A stretch of DNA of 64,000 nt, from the NCBI GenBank assembly GCA_050252335.1, contig JBFWLB010000005.1, positions 1-64,000 on the forward strand. The letters run 5' to 3'. The stretch comes from Berkiella_A sp050252335. Lineage in GTDB: Bacteria; Pseudomonadota; Gammaproteobacteria; Berkiellales; Berkiellaceae. Every line of letters begins with the position of its first letter. Within the stretch, counting starts at the first letter, position 1. The notes beneath the pieces were generated by a model that made no database searches, was not told the origin of the DNA, and worked only from the letters and a program-made list of their open reading frames with translations. The position numbers and the translations under genes are program-made. Positions 9,078 to 17,146 of the stretch are shown piece by piece.

Positions 9078-10409
9078 TTATTTTTCTCGCATTGCATTCC
9101 TTTTCGCCTTAATAATAGGTTTGAGTAAATATTCAAGCACCGTTTTTTGACCCGTTAGAATATCCACTGTTGCACCCATACCTGTTTGAATTTCTAAACG
9201 TTCTCCACGCTTACCAACTAAATAATTTTTTTCAGTGGTTCGCACACGAATTTGATAATAGGGATCCCCTTTTTCATCCGTAATAGTATCGGCACTGATA
9301 TTTTCAACAGTTGCTTTTAAGCCTCCATAAATTGAAAAATCATAGGCGGATATTTTGACGGTTGCAGGTAATCCAGAACGCAAAAAGCCAATATCTGACG
9401 GACGAATATTTGCCTCGATCAGGAGGGTATCGTTCAATGGCACGATATCAAAGAGATCTTCACCCGGTTGTATCACACCCCCAATGGTTTTCACATGTAC
9501 ACGATTGACTGTCCCTTTAACAGGAGAACGTACCACCGTTCGAGAGAATCTATCTTGTGCCGCTTTTTGGGTTTCCAACATTCTTTTATATTCAGCACGC
9601 GTTTTATTGAGTTCAGAAATACTTTCTGTTTTAAAGCTGATATGTAATTCTTCTATTTTCCTTTTTGCACTACTTAAAGCAGATTCCAAGCGTGGAATGG
9701 ATAGCTGCGTTTGCTCTAATTCGCCGGCTAAATCATTGACCGTACGCTCTAGTCGTAAAACCTCTACTTCAGAGACTGCGCCATCTTTGGCCAAAGGTCG
9801 TGTCAATGCAAGCTCCTTTTTCACCAAATCTAAGCTGCGTTGAAGCTGCTCACGTTTACCTTGCATTTCAATCAACTCTTGGTTTTTTCTATCTTCTTCT
9901 TCTTTTAAAAGATTTACTTTAACTGCCAATTCCTTTCTTCTTGATTCAAAAAGACTGGTTTCATTTTGCACATATTCTGGATATTCTGTTTGCAAGCGCT
10001 CAGAAAATGATATTTCTCGCTCAGAAATCTCCGCCTCTAAGCGATGTATTTTCGCTTCCAATGCATATATCTGCGTTGCACCTTCTTTTAAACTAGATGA
10101 GAAGCGCGTGTCATCAATGATCATTAATATTTCATCACGTTCTACAATTTGGCCAATTTTTACGCGAATATCTTTGACAATACCCCCTTCAAGATTTTGT
10201 ACGACTTGCATGTTGGTAGAAGGGATTACTTTGCCTTGTCCAACCGTCACTTCGTCCAAAACAGCAAAATCAGCCCAAATAGCACCAACCACCAAGAAGA
10301 TCGCAGATGCCCATAAAATAAAATGGTAAGCAATAGGCGCCCCTTGCATCATTGCTGCACTGGTGTCAGTCATAAATTCAATATCAATTTCTTTGATTTT
10401 TTCTTTCAT
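9078..10409 (-). CDS. lapC: LapC-like HlyD-family adaptor of type I secretion
   Basis: 443-residue membrane fusion protein. Order: cytoplasmic tail, one TM helix (about 28-48, YHFILWASAIFLVVGAIW), beta-barrel start (VTVGQGKVIPS), lipoyl half-motif with VVQNLEGGIVKDI, a long coiled-coil hairpin (about 100-285), then the second lipoyl half (VVRSPVKGTVNRVHVKTIGG) and a C-terminal barrel ending in the TGMGATVDI block usual for type I adaptors. It would link the LapB-like ABC protein to the TolC-type channel. It lies 38 bases after the ABC gene and 2 bases before the LuxR-type gene in the same operon. The length and EGGIV and GxVxxxxxxTIGGV motifs fit LapC/HlyD of large RTX adhesin exporters. Confidence 0.9.
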   Translation of the reverse strand: MKEKIKEIDIEFMTDTSAAMMQGAPIAYHFILWASAIFLVVGAIWADFAVLDEVTVGQGKVIPSTNMQVVQNLEGGIVKDIRVKIGQIVERDEILMIIDDTRFSSSLKEGATQIYALEAKIHRLEAEISEREISFSERLQTEYPEYVQNETSLFESRRKELAVKVNLLKEEEDRKNQELIEMQGKREQLQRSLDLVKKELALTRPLAKDGAVSEVEVLRLERTVNDLAGELEQTQLSIPRLESALSSAKRKIEELHISFKTESISELNKTRAEYKRMLETQKAAQDRFSRTVVRSPVKGTVNRVHVKTIGGVIQPGEDLFDIVPLNDTLLIEANIRPSDIGFLRSGLPATVKISAYDFSIYGGLKATVENISADTITDEKGDPYYQIRVRTTEKNYLVGKRGERLEIQTGMGATVDILTGQKTVLEYLLKPIIKAKRNAMREK

Positions 10410-10447
10410 ATTAAAGTGGCTTAACTCAATTTAAATAGGTTATCAGC

Positions 10448-12754
10448 TTATCGACTTGGAGAATGTAATTTGCCTTCTGCCAAGGCTTTTAAGACTAAGT
10501 CTCTAGGACCATCTGCAATAATGCGACCATTGTCCATTAAAATTAATCTATCGACCAAAGAAAGCAAGGAACCTTTATGGGTGACTAAAATCATAGTTTT
10601 ATTTTTTGAGACCTCTTGGATCTGCTGTTTAAACAATTCTTCTGTTCTATTATCCATCATATTGGTCGGTTCATCTAAAACTAAAATAGGCGGATCTAAG
10701 ATAAGCGCACGCGCAATGGCGATTGCCTGACGTTGCCCACCGGATAGTTTTTCACCACGCTCACCCACAGGCATATCAAAGCCTTGAGGATGTTTTGCCA
10801 CAAATTCTGTAACACCTGCAATTTTAGCGGCTCTTAAAATACTTGTATCATCTGCAAAGGGTGTACTGAAGGTAATATTGTCTTTTACAGAACCATAAAA
10901 TAGAACAATATCTTGAGGCACATAGCCAATGTTGCGACGCACAGATGCAGGATCAAGCTGCCCAATTTCTGTACCATCTAGCAGAATACTTCCTGCCGTT
11001 GACTGATATAAGCCTAAGATCAATTTTTCAATGGTGGTTTTACCAGAACCAATTCGACCAATAATGCCAACTTTCTCACCTGCGGTAATCGAAAAAGATG
11101 CATCATGCAAAGCAGGCACATCTTGCTTAGGATAACTAAAGGCAACATGTTTAAACTCGATATCACCTGTTAAAACTGGTCGATGAAGAGGCGTTTTACC
11201 TTTTATACGTTCAGTCGGCATTTTCATTACATTGTCTAAAGACTGCAATGCCGCCATTGATTGATGGTAGCGCGTTAACAAACCGGCTACTTGTGCCAAA
11301 GGTGCTAATGCTCGCCCAGTCAAAATCGTGCAGGCAATTAAAGCCCCCATTGTCATCTCACCCGCAGAAATCCGGTACACACCAACAATGACAACTAAAA
11401 CGCCAGCAACTTGTTGCGCCCAAGCTGAAAAACTTACTGCGGTAAGTGATAAGCCTCTGATTTTAGTGCCCAGTTTTGCAGACATGCCAACGACATGTTC
11501 CCATTTTCGCTGTAATACACCTTCTGCCGACATACTCTTGACTGTCTCAACACCTGCCAATGATTCAAAGAGCATTGCGTGTTTTTGTCCAGAATAACGA
11601 TAAGATTCTTTGACAATCTTATTTAAAGGCCCTTGAATGAGAAGCCCCATCCCAATCACAATAGGCACAGACAGTAAGGGCACAATAGCAACATAGCCAC
11701 CAATCACATAAATGATAATCAAGAAAAATAACACGAACGGCAGATCGATAAGTGCACTGATAGTGGTTGATGTGAAAAAATCTCTGAAAGAGTCAAATTG
11801 TTGCATATTATTCGCAAAATTACCCACTGATTCTGGACGAGATTCCATTCTTACACCCATCATTTGTTCAAAAATATTGGATGAAATTAAAACGTCCGTT
11901 TTCTTTGCGGCAATATCGATAAAATAGCCTCGCAGCATTTTCATTAAAAAATCAAAACAAAAGACCACTAAGATACCAATTGCCAAAACAGTCAGTGTAT
12001 CTGTCGCATTATTTGGCACTACCCTGTCATACACATTCATCACAAATAAGGAAGAGGCTATTGCAAAAATATTAATAAAAAAAGAAGCCACTAATACTTC
12101 AGAATAAAGTTTCCAGGTCTTAGCAATCACACTCCAAAACCAATTTTTAGGGCGCTCTTTAAAGCCTTCATCCGTACGTTTATCAAATCTAAAACTGGGT
12201 CGTGTAAAAATAGCGTAGCCTGTATATTCTCTGTTTATCTTTTCAAAGCTAAGCGTTGTTTCACCTTGTTTGCTCTCTGGCTGAATAATCTTGACTAATT
12301 TTTTATTGTCATTTTTTGCTACTAAAACACAGGCCTGTTTGCCTTTGAGTAATAAGACACAAGGTAAGACTAAGGAAGAAATATCTTCAACAGGACGATT
12401 AATAATTTGTGAGGAAAGACCGGCACGCTCAGAGGCACGAATAAATAATTCAGGTGTTAACTTGTTTTCAACCAGCGGTAAGCCCGCAATCAAGGCTTCT
12501 GGTGAGAAAGGATTATGCTCTAGGCGTGTTAAAATCATCAAACAACCTAATAAGGGATCATGCCCAACCAAATGCGGCGCAGGTGTCTCCCATTTTTCAG
12601 TCTCTACTTCTGGTGCTGCTTCACTTTCATTTGATTGCACATCAGGAATATTTTCATTTTGCTCTTGAGGCACATCTGTAGGTGCTTGCGGCATGTCTTG
12701 TGAGGGCGCCACCTCGGCTTCTTTATTTTTTTCTGGTTGTTTTGAGTATGCCAT
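10448..12754 (-). CDS. lapB: LapB-like type I secretion ABC transporter
   Basis: 768-residue permease-ATPase that exports an unfolded RTX-type protein. Order: acidic, Pro-rich N-terminal extension (about 1-60, unusual for the family); C39-like domain (about 65-200) beginning HDPLLGCLMILTRLEHN, probably inactive as a protease because the usual Asp-Cys-Gly context is absent; six-helix membrane domain (about 215-500); ATPase domain with Walker A GRIGSGKTT (about 570), signature LSGGQRQ (about 670), Walker B ILVLDEPT and H-loop LVTHK. This domain order is that of LapB/RtxB exporters. Adjacent STAS and phosphatase genes lie upstream and the adaptor downstream. The acidic extension is the odd feature and could be a regulatory contact. 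Confidence 0.92.
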   Translation of the reverse strand: MAYSKQPEKNKEAEVAPSQDMPQAPTDVPQEQNENIPDVQSNESEAAPEVETEKWETPAPHLVGHDPLLGCLMILTRLEHNPFSPEALIAGLPLVENKLTPELFIRASERAGLSSQIINRPVEDISSLVLPCVLLLKGKQACVLVAKNDNKKLVKIIQPESKQGETTLSFEKINREYTGYAIFTRPSFRFDKRTDEGFKERPKNWFWSVIAKTWKLYSEVLVASFFINIFAIASSLFVMNVYDRVVPNNATDTLTVLAIGILVVFCFDFLMKMLRGYFIDIAAKKTDVLISSNIFEQMMGVRMESRPESVGNFANNMQQFDSFRDFFTSTTISALIDLPFVLFFLIIIYVIGGYVAIVPLLSVPIVIGMGLLIQGPLNKIVKESYRYSGQKHAMLFESLAGVETVKSMSAEGVLQRKWEHVVGMSAKLGTKIRGLSLTAVSFSAWAQQVAGVLVVIVGVYRISAGEMTMGALIACTILTGRALAPLAQVAGLLTRYHQSMAALQSLDNVMKMPTERIKGKTPLHRPVLTGDIEFKHVAFSYPKQDVPALHDASFSITAGEKVGIIGRIGSGKTTIEKLILGLYQSTAGSILLDGTEIGQLDPASVRRNIGYVPQDIVLFYGSVKDNITFSTPFADDTSILRAAKIAGVTEFVAKHPQGFDMPVGERGEKLSGGQRQAIAIARALILDPPILVLDEPTNMMDNRTEELFKQQIQEVSKNKTMILVTHKGSLLSLVDRLILMDNGRIIADGPRDLVLKALAEGKLHSPSR

Positions 12755-12765
12755 AAGAGTACCTA

Positions 12766-13251
12766 TTAATGATTTCGAGTATTTTTCGATATCTGATCAA
12801 CAACAAGCTGCATAGCTTGACTTGGACTTAGTTTTGCCAACACTTGATGAGCATGTTGCACTTGCAGCTTCAGTTCATCTTTATCAATTTCTTTCTCAAC
12901 AAGTTCATGCCAACGTTCATCAACTTCTGAAATGAAGGTTGCGCTTCTTTTCAACAAACATAAATGCTCAATACCTAAGGTATGCAACTGCTTGTAAATA
13001 TTTTCATGAGTATAGTATAAAGTAATTTGATGGTTGCCCGCCTCCAGCAAGCAGAATTTTGCAATAGTACCATAAATGGTGCTATCTAAATTGAAAGATT
13101 CTGTCAAATCTATCCAGAGTGGCTGCGACTGTCGCTGTTCAGAAACAAGTCGATAAGCTTCTTCTAAGGCGGTAGAGCTAAGCAATCGAATCTCTCCACT
13201 TAGTTTGATGACAGCCAAAGTATCAGTGACTATATATGATATCTTACTCAT
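12766..13251 (-). CDS. STAS-domain protein (anti-sigma-factor antagonist-like)
   Basis: 161-residue cytoplasmic protein. Residues about 1-110 form a STAS fold: beta strands YIVTDTLAVIKLSGEI, LWIDLTESFNLDSTIYGTIA, then ITLYYTHENIYKQLHTLGI. The segment NLDSTIYGT has a Ser/Thr at the position phosphorylated in SpoIIAA-type proteins. The C-terminal 45 residues are helical and extra. The gene overlaps the upstream PP2C response regulator by 8 bases and is followed 11 bases later by lapB. The pair matches the HsbR-HsbA arrangement of Pseudomonas, in which the phosphatase dephosphorylates the STAS protein. Its binding partner (anti-sigma factor or diguanylate cyclase in Pseudomonas) is not nearby. 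Confidence 0.82.
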   Translation of the reverse strand: MSKISYIVTDTLAVIKLSGEIRLLSSTALEEAYRLVSEQRQSQPLWIDLTESFNLDSTIYGTIAKFCLLEAGNHQITLYYTHENIYKQLHTLGIEHLCLLKRSATFISEVDERWHELVEKEIDKDELKLQVQHAHQVLAKLSPSQAMQLVVDQISKNTRNH

Positions 13252-14464
13252 TGTATTTGTGACCTTCTATTGCCTCACACCTATTCATAAGCAAAAAAGT
13301 AATATCATCAGGCCTAGATTCTGCCTCTTTAATATTAAACGTTTTTTTCAAAGCCTGGGTAGATAAACGGCCGTTTTCTTTATCAATATGCTCAATCGCA
13401 GATAATAATATTTTTTCTTTATCGTCCAGCGATTGCCCCGCTATAACCTCCATCAGCCCATCTGAAAATAATGCCAGTTTTGAATTCATTGGAAAATCAA
13501 TTGCAAGATCTTTAAACTCCGCCTGCTTTACCATCCCAACAGCGAACGCTCTACCAGGTAAAAATTCAGCTTTTTGTGCTTTGATTAAAATAGGGTTTGG
13601 ATAGTGGCCTGCAACACTGTAGCGCAAACGATGCATTTCTGTATCAAGTACAGCATAAATCATCGTGACATATTTACCTAAATTTGCATGCAATAAATAG
13701 TCATTGGCAATCGCAAATACTTTTCTCGGCTGTAAAATAACTTTGGTTCTTTTTTGTTTATAGTTCAGGAGCAACTGATCAAAAAGTGCTTTAATCATAA
13801 TCGTCACAAAAGCACTTGAAGCGCCATGCCCAGAAACATCCGCAATATAAAATCCAATATGTTTTTCTGAAATAGTAAAATAATCTACCATATCACCACT
13901 CAAATAGAGTGATGGCATAACAAAATTAGAAAAATGATAGTGACTAAACAATAAATCACTCGCAGGAAACATCTGTGCTTGCACCTTTTTCCCCGCCATT
14001 TGATCATATCTTAACTCACGTAAGCTATCTGCCAGCTTACTGTTCATTTCTTCTAATTTATGGCGATACAATTTGTTTTCATTCACCAGTCTGGCACGTT
14101 CTAATGCTTTACAAACCGAGTGCTCAAGCTGTGTTAAATTTTCAAGTGGCTGCTCAATGCAATCCCACGCACCTAATCGCAAAGATTTCAAAACTTGCTT
14201 TTGATGCGGAACGGTTAAAGTAATGATGGGCACATCTGGATAAATATGACTAAACTCTGATAAAAACAACAAACCATTTTCTGGATTTCTCTGTAAATCA
14301 CTGATCACCAAATCGGGACCATTATGCTTCATCAAATGCTGCACTTGCTCAAGAGAATGCGACTGAGTAATTGTAAATCCTAAATCAATCAAAAAAACTT
14401 GAAGACTAGCTTGAAGCGCATCATCCTCAATATATGTCAGAATATGGCCATATGATGTTTGCAT
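13244..14464 (-). CDS. response regulator with SpoIIE/PP2C-type phosphatase output
   Basis: 406-residue cytoplasmic signalling protein. Residues about 6-125 form a receiver domain (acidic pair in YIEDDALQ, phospho-Asp in LVISDLQRN, conserved Thr in ITLTVP). A short coiled coil (about 130-165) leads to a PPM/SpoIIE phosphatase (about 190-400) with all metal-binding motifs present: LSGDMVDYF, ADVSGHGASSAF, LFSDGLMEV and PDDITFLL. It should dephosphorylate a Ser/Thr on a STAS partner, and the overlapping next gene encodes one. It is the first gene of the operon leading through STAS, LapB and LapC to the LuxR-type regulator. Unlike HsbR it has no histidine-kinase-like C-terminal domain, so the opposing kinase must be elsewhere. 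Confidence 0.9.
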   Translation of the reverse strand: MQTSYGHILTYIEDDALQASLQVFLIDLGFTITQSHSLEQVQHLMKHNGPDLVISDLQRNPENGLLFLSEFSHIYPDVPIITLTVPHQKQVLKSLRLGAWDCIEQPLENLTQLEHSVCKALERARLVNENKLYRHKLEEMNSKLADSLRELRYDQMAGKKVQAQMFPASDLLFSHYHFSNFVMPSLYLSGDMVDYFTISEKHIGFYIADVSGHGASSAFVTIMIKALFDQLLLNYKQKRTKVILQPRKVFAIANDYLLHANLGKYVTMIYAVLDTEMHRLRYSVAGHYPNPILIKAQKAEFLPGRAFAVGMVKQAEFKDLAIDFPMNSKLALFSDGLMEVIAGQSLDDKEKILLSAIEHIDKENGRLSTQALKKTFNIKEAESRPDDITFLLMNRCEAIEGHKYNE

Positions 14465-14601
14465 AACTGTTTATTTTGCCAACCACACTATATAAAAAGT
14501 TAACTTTAATATTAAAGAGAGATATATCTTTATCGGCTTGAATCCTATTCTCTAGAATTTAATAGTTGATTTGCTTTCTAGTGCATCGTAGTAGGTTGTA
14601 T

Positions 14602-14640
14602 AGAAGCTGTATCAAAAATGGCATTTTTGATACAGCTTCT
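14602..14640. repeat. perfect palindrome (hairpin), family E copy 1
   Basis: AGAAGCTGTATCAAAAATG, one base, then its exact complement: 19-base arms. It lies between two divergent genes, so it is not a terminator for either. The same end sequence (AGAAGC...CAAAAAT and complement) bounds the longer element at 24086-24201. Confidence 0.8.
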
Positions 14641-14732
14641 AATATTTTAAGCTTAGCCAAGCTAGGATCTACGTTTTTATTCAGTTAAAATGTTTTTCCT
14701 GAAAATATATCCTGATAGTGTGAAGTCGTCCT

Positions 14733-16046
14733 ATGCCACGTTGTACAGTCAAACACCTAAGCCATCTCTTCTGCGCAAGCATCATTGCATGCTACAGCCT
14801 TCCAAGCTTTTCAGCTTACCAATCTATTTACAATAAGCCGGAGCGACGGGCAAACAGCTTTTTAGATATTCTCAAAGAAGGACATACCAGTCTTTATTTT
14901 CGTGGTCGATATGAATATGCAAATGATGACAGCCCTCAACCAGATAGTAATCCCATTGATCCTGTTTCTTTTAAAAGCGGCCGCGCTTATACCTTAACTT
15001 CACGCTTAGCTTACACAACAGCACAAATGTGTAATTTCTGGGGATTGATGGAATTTAATAATGTTTCCAGTTACTGGAACACACATCACAACAGTGGCTC
15101 GCTTACAACGCCACAACGAAAAGAATTTGCTGAAATCCCAGATGCCAAAGGCACATCCTTAAATCAAGCACTCATTGCTTATCAAGGTTTATACAATACA
15201 CAGCTTATTTTAGGCAGACAGAAAATAAAGTTAGACAATGGCCGATATGTGGGCAGTGTCGATTTTAGACAAACGCCCCAAAGCTTTGACGCCATTACAA
15301 TTGAAAATAAATATATTACAGGTCTTGAACTTTTCTATTCCTATATCGACAGTGTCAACACTGTTTTACAAAATCAAGACACTGCATTATTTGCTAAGCG
15401 TAGTAATCATACGCATTTATTCAATAGCAGTTATGACATCTACCCTTTTGGCACGGTAACAGGCTATTTTTATTATATTAAAGACCAAGCAGTTGCTAGC
15501 TTATCAAATAGCACCTACGGCCTGCGTTACAATGGTTCCATTGATCTACAACGTGCCAAATTTCTATTCGTCAGTGAATATGCTTTTCAATCCAGCAATT
15601 CTTATAATCCTGTTGACTATAATGCTGAATATTATTTAGTAGAAGGTGCTTTTAGCCATCCTATCTTTGATATTGGTTTAGGATATGAGTGGCTTGAAGG
15701 TAATAAACTTGCAACAGGAAAAGCCTTCATTACACCTTTAAGCGATTATCATATTTTTAATGGTTGGGCAGATAAATTTAGTTTGACACCAGCATTGGGC
15801 TTAACAGATTTCTATCTATACGCAAATGCACGTTATAGACAAATTGAATTTGAAGCGGCTTATCATAATTTTCACGCTGAAGCGAATAGCACCAAATTCG
15901 GTCATGAAATCGATCTTGGCTTATCCTATTCGTTCTTAAAATATTACAAAATTTACGCAGGCTTGGCTGATTTTAGAGGGAAAACATCAAATAACATAGC
16001 AGACAGTCAGCGCTTTTGGTTAAGCCTGAGTGCTGAAATTGCTTAG
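14733..16046 (+). CDS. alginate-export-family outer-membrane beta-barrel
   Basis: 437-residue predicted outer-membrane porin. A signal peptide (about 1-27, ending PSFSA) precedes a region with alternating hydrophobic/polar strands and abundant aromatic residues, ending on an F/W-rich strand (FWLSLSAEIA). The pattern SLYFRGRYEYAND, then YTLTSRLAYTT, LILGRQKIKLDNGRYVG and DFRQTPQSFDAI matches the alginate_exp (AlgE-like) family, in which the GRQ strand and FRQ...FDA motif recur. These barrels let anionic or other substrates cross the outer membrane; many members lie outside alginate loci, and no alginate genes are seen here. It is a single gene, divergent from the phosphatase operon. Confidence 0.8.
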   Translation: MPRCTVKHLSHLFCASIIACYSLPSFSAYQSIYNKPERRANSFLDILKEGHTSLYFRGRYEYANDDSPQPDSNPIDPVSFKSGRAYTLTSRLAYTTAQMCNFWGLMEFNNVSSYWNTHHNSGSLTTPQRKEFAEIPDAKGTSLNQALIAYQGLYNTQLILGRQKIKLDNGRYVGSVDFRQTPQSFDAITIENKYITGLELFYSYIDSVNTVLQNQDTALFAKRSNHTHLFNSSYDIYPFGTVTGYFYYIKDQAVASLSNSTYGLRYNGSIDLQRAKFLFVSEYAFQSSNSYNPVDYNAEYYLVEGAFSHPIFDIGLGYEWLEGNKLATGKAFITPLSDYHIFNGWADKFSLTPALGLTDFYLYANARYRQIEFEAAYHNFHAEANSTKFGHEIDLGLSYSFLKYYKIYAGLADFRGKTSNNIADSQRFWLSLSAEIA

Positions 16047-16049
16047 TTC

Positions 16050-16143
16050 CCAAAAATATAGATTTTAAAAATCCATCTGCTCACTCTGTGAGCTTCTTCC
16101 CTTGATACCAAGGGAAGATAATCATTCACTTCGTTCATTTCTT
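16050..16143. repeat. MITE-like repeat, family B copy 2 (right half)
   Basis: Matches the right half of 5173-5343: ATCCATCTGCTCACTCTGTG, then CTTCCCTTGATACCAAGGG and CATTCACTTCGTTCATTTCT. It fills the gap between two convergent genes. Its end merges with the mlaA stop codon (TTA at 16142-16144 on the plus strand), so insertion may have set the present mlaA 3' end. The palindromic TTCCCTTG-CAAGGGAA core could also act as a bidirectional terminator. Confidence 0.7.
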
Positions 16144-16921
16144 AATCGATAGCCTGCTGCTCTTCTTTATTATCTTGAACCTCTTCTTCATCATAACCAT
16201 CTAAATCATCCATAGGATCTTCACCCTCTTTGAAATCACTTTGACCATCTGTGCTTAAGAAAGTTCTATGTTGCAAATAAGCATCTCTGATCAAAGAATA
16301 TTCATCTAATGCAATGGTATCGAGAATTGTTTCTTTGTTGATTAAACGTGCTCTTGTATCAATTAAATTAAGGCCTAACAACCCATATCGAGCACGATCT
16401 GATTCTATCCATGGCCAAACGCTCATGCCAAAGTAATCAACCGTTAAACCAATACCATCTCTAAAAGTACTTGGTCCAATAATTGGTAGCACAAGATAAG
16501 CTGATTTTTCATAGCCCCATGTATAGAGTGTTTGACCAAAATCTTCTTTTCTTTTATCTAAACCAAGCTCTCCGGCAACATCAAACAAGCCCAATAATCC
16601 AATCGTTGAATTAATAACCAACCTAGCAAAATCATGCGTGGCATATTTAATTTTGAATTGAAGTATGTCGTTACCAATGGTCGTTACTTCGCCCAAGTTA
16701 CCAAAGAAATTACCCACCCCTGATTGAATAGGTCTAGGTATGAATGTCTTATAGGTATAAGCAACTGGCTTAATAAGCGTTTTATCAACAACTTTATTAA
16801 AGCCGTATACACCACGATTGAGTTTCTCTAGCGGATCTTGCGGATGCTTTGGATTAGTTGAACATGCTGCTAACAGTACGCTCAAACTTAAAAGCCCGAT
16901 TTTAATTTTGCATTGCATCAT
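16142..16921 (-). CDS. mlaA: MlaA/VacJ outer-membrane lipoprotein
   Basis: 259-residue lipoprotein of the Mla system, which removes mislocalised phospholipids from the outer leaflet of the outer membrane. Lipobox LLAACS places the lipidated Cys near residue 20. The family core is clear: DPLEKLNRGVYGFNKVVDK, then FFGNLGEVTTIGNDILQ, NSTIGLLGLFDVAGELGL, EDFGQTLYTWGY and YLVLPIIGPSTFRDGIG. After the core comes an acidic tail (DDLDGYDEEEVQDNKEE) typical of longer members. The MlaBCDEF genes are not nearby, so it is a stand-alone gene. The tail ends inside repeat B2, which may have changed the last residues. Confidence 0.95.
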   Translation of the reverse strand: MMQCKIKIGLLSLSVLLAACSTNPKHPQDPLEKLNRGVYGFNKVVDKTLIKPVAYTYKTFIPRPIQSGVGNFFGNLGEVTTIGNDILQFKIKYATHDFARLVINSTIGLLGLFDVAGELGLDKRKEDFGQTLYTWGYEKSAYLVLPIIGPSTFRDGIGLTVDYFGMSVWPWIESDRARYGLLGLNLIDTRARLINKETILDTIALDEYSLIRDAYLQHRTFLSTDGQSDFKEGEDPMDDLDGYDEEEVQDNKEEQQAID

Positions 16922-17061
16922 AATTTATAGTGGCTTTATTGATTTATTTGTAGTGCATAATTTCATTCTAGTTAAACTTCCGCTAAATCCAAGAAGTTTA
17001 TACGACATTTTAACGCACGAAGATAATAGATGCTATGCAATTACTATTTTATTCACTCCAT

Positions 17062-17094
17062 AAAAAAAGCCCTGCATAAGCAGAGCTTTTTTTA
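17062..17094. terminator. bidirectional rho-independent terminator
   Basis: AAAAAAAGCCCTGC, loop ATAA, then GCAGAGCTTTTTTT: a GC core flanked by A-run and T-run, so it works on both strands. It sits just downstream of the OprP-like porin gene (minus strand). Confidence 0.85.
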
Positions 17095-17146
17095 TGATAC
17101 ATGGCCAGCTTTCACCGACCATATTAGAAGCTAAACTAACTGTAGA

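Noticed and set aside
9355..9843. 162-aa plus-strand open frame
   Set aside because: Shadow of the LapC-like gene; no RBS or domain.
14602..14640. Perfect palindrome considered as terminator
   Set aside because: It lies between divergent gene starts, with no gene ending beside it, and its ends recur in another element.
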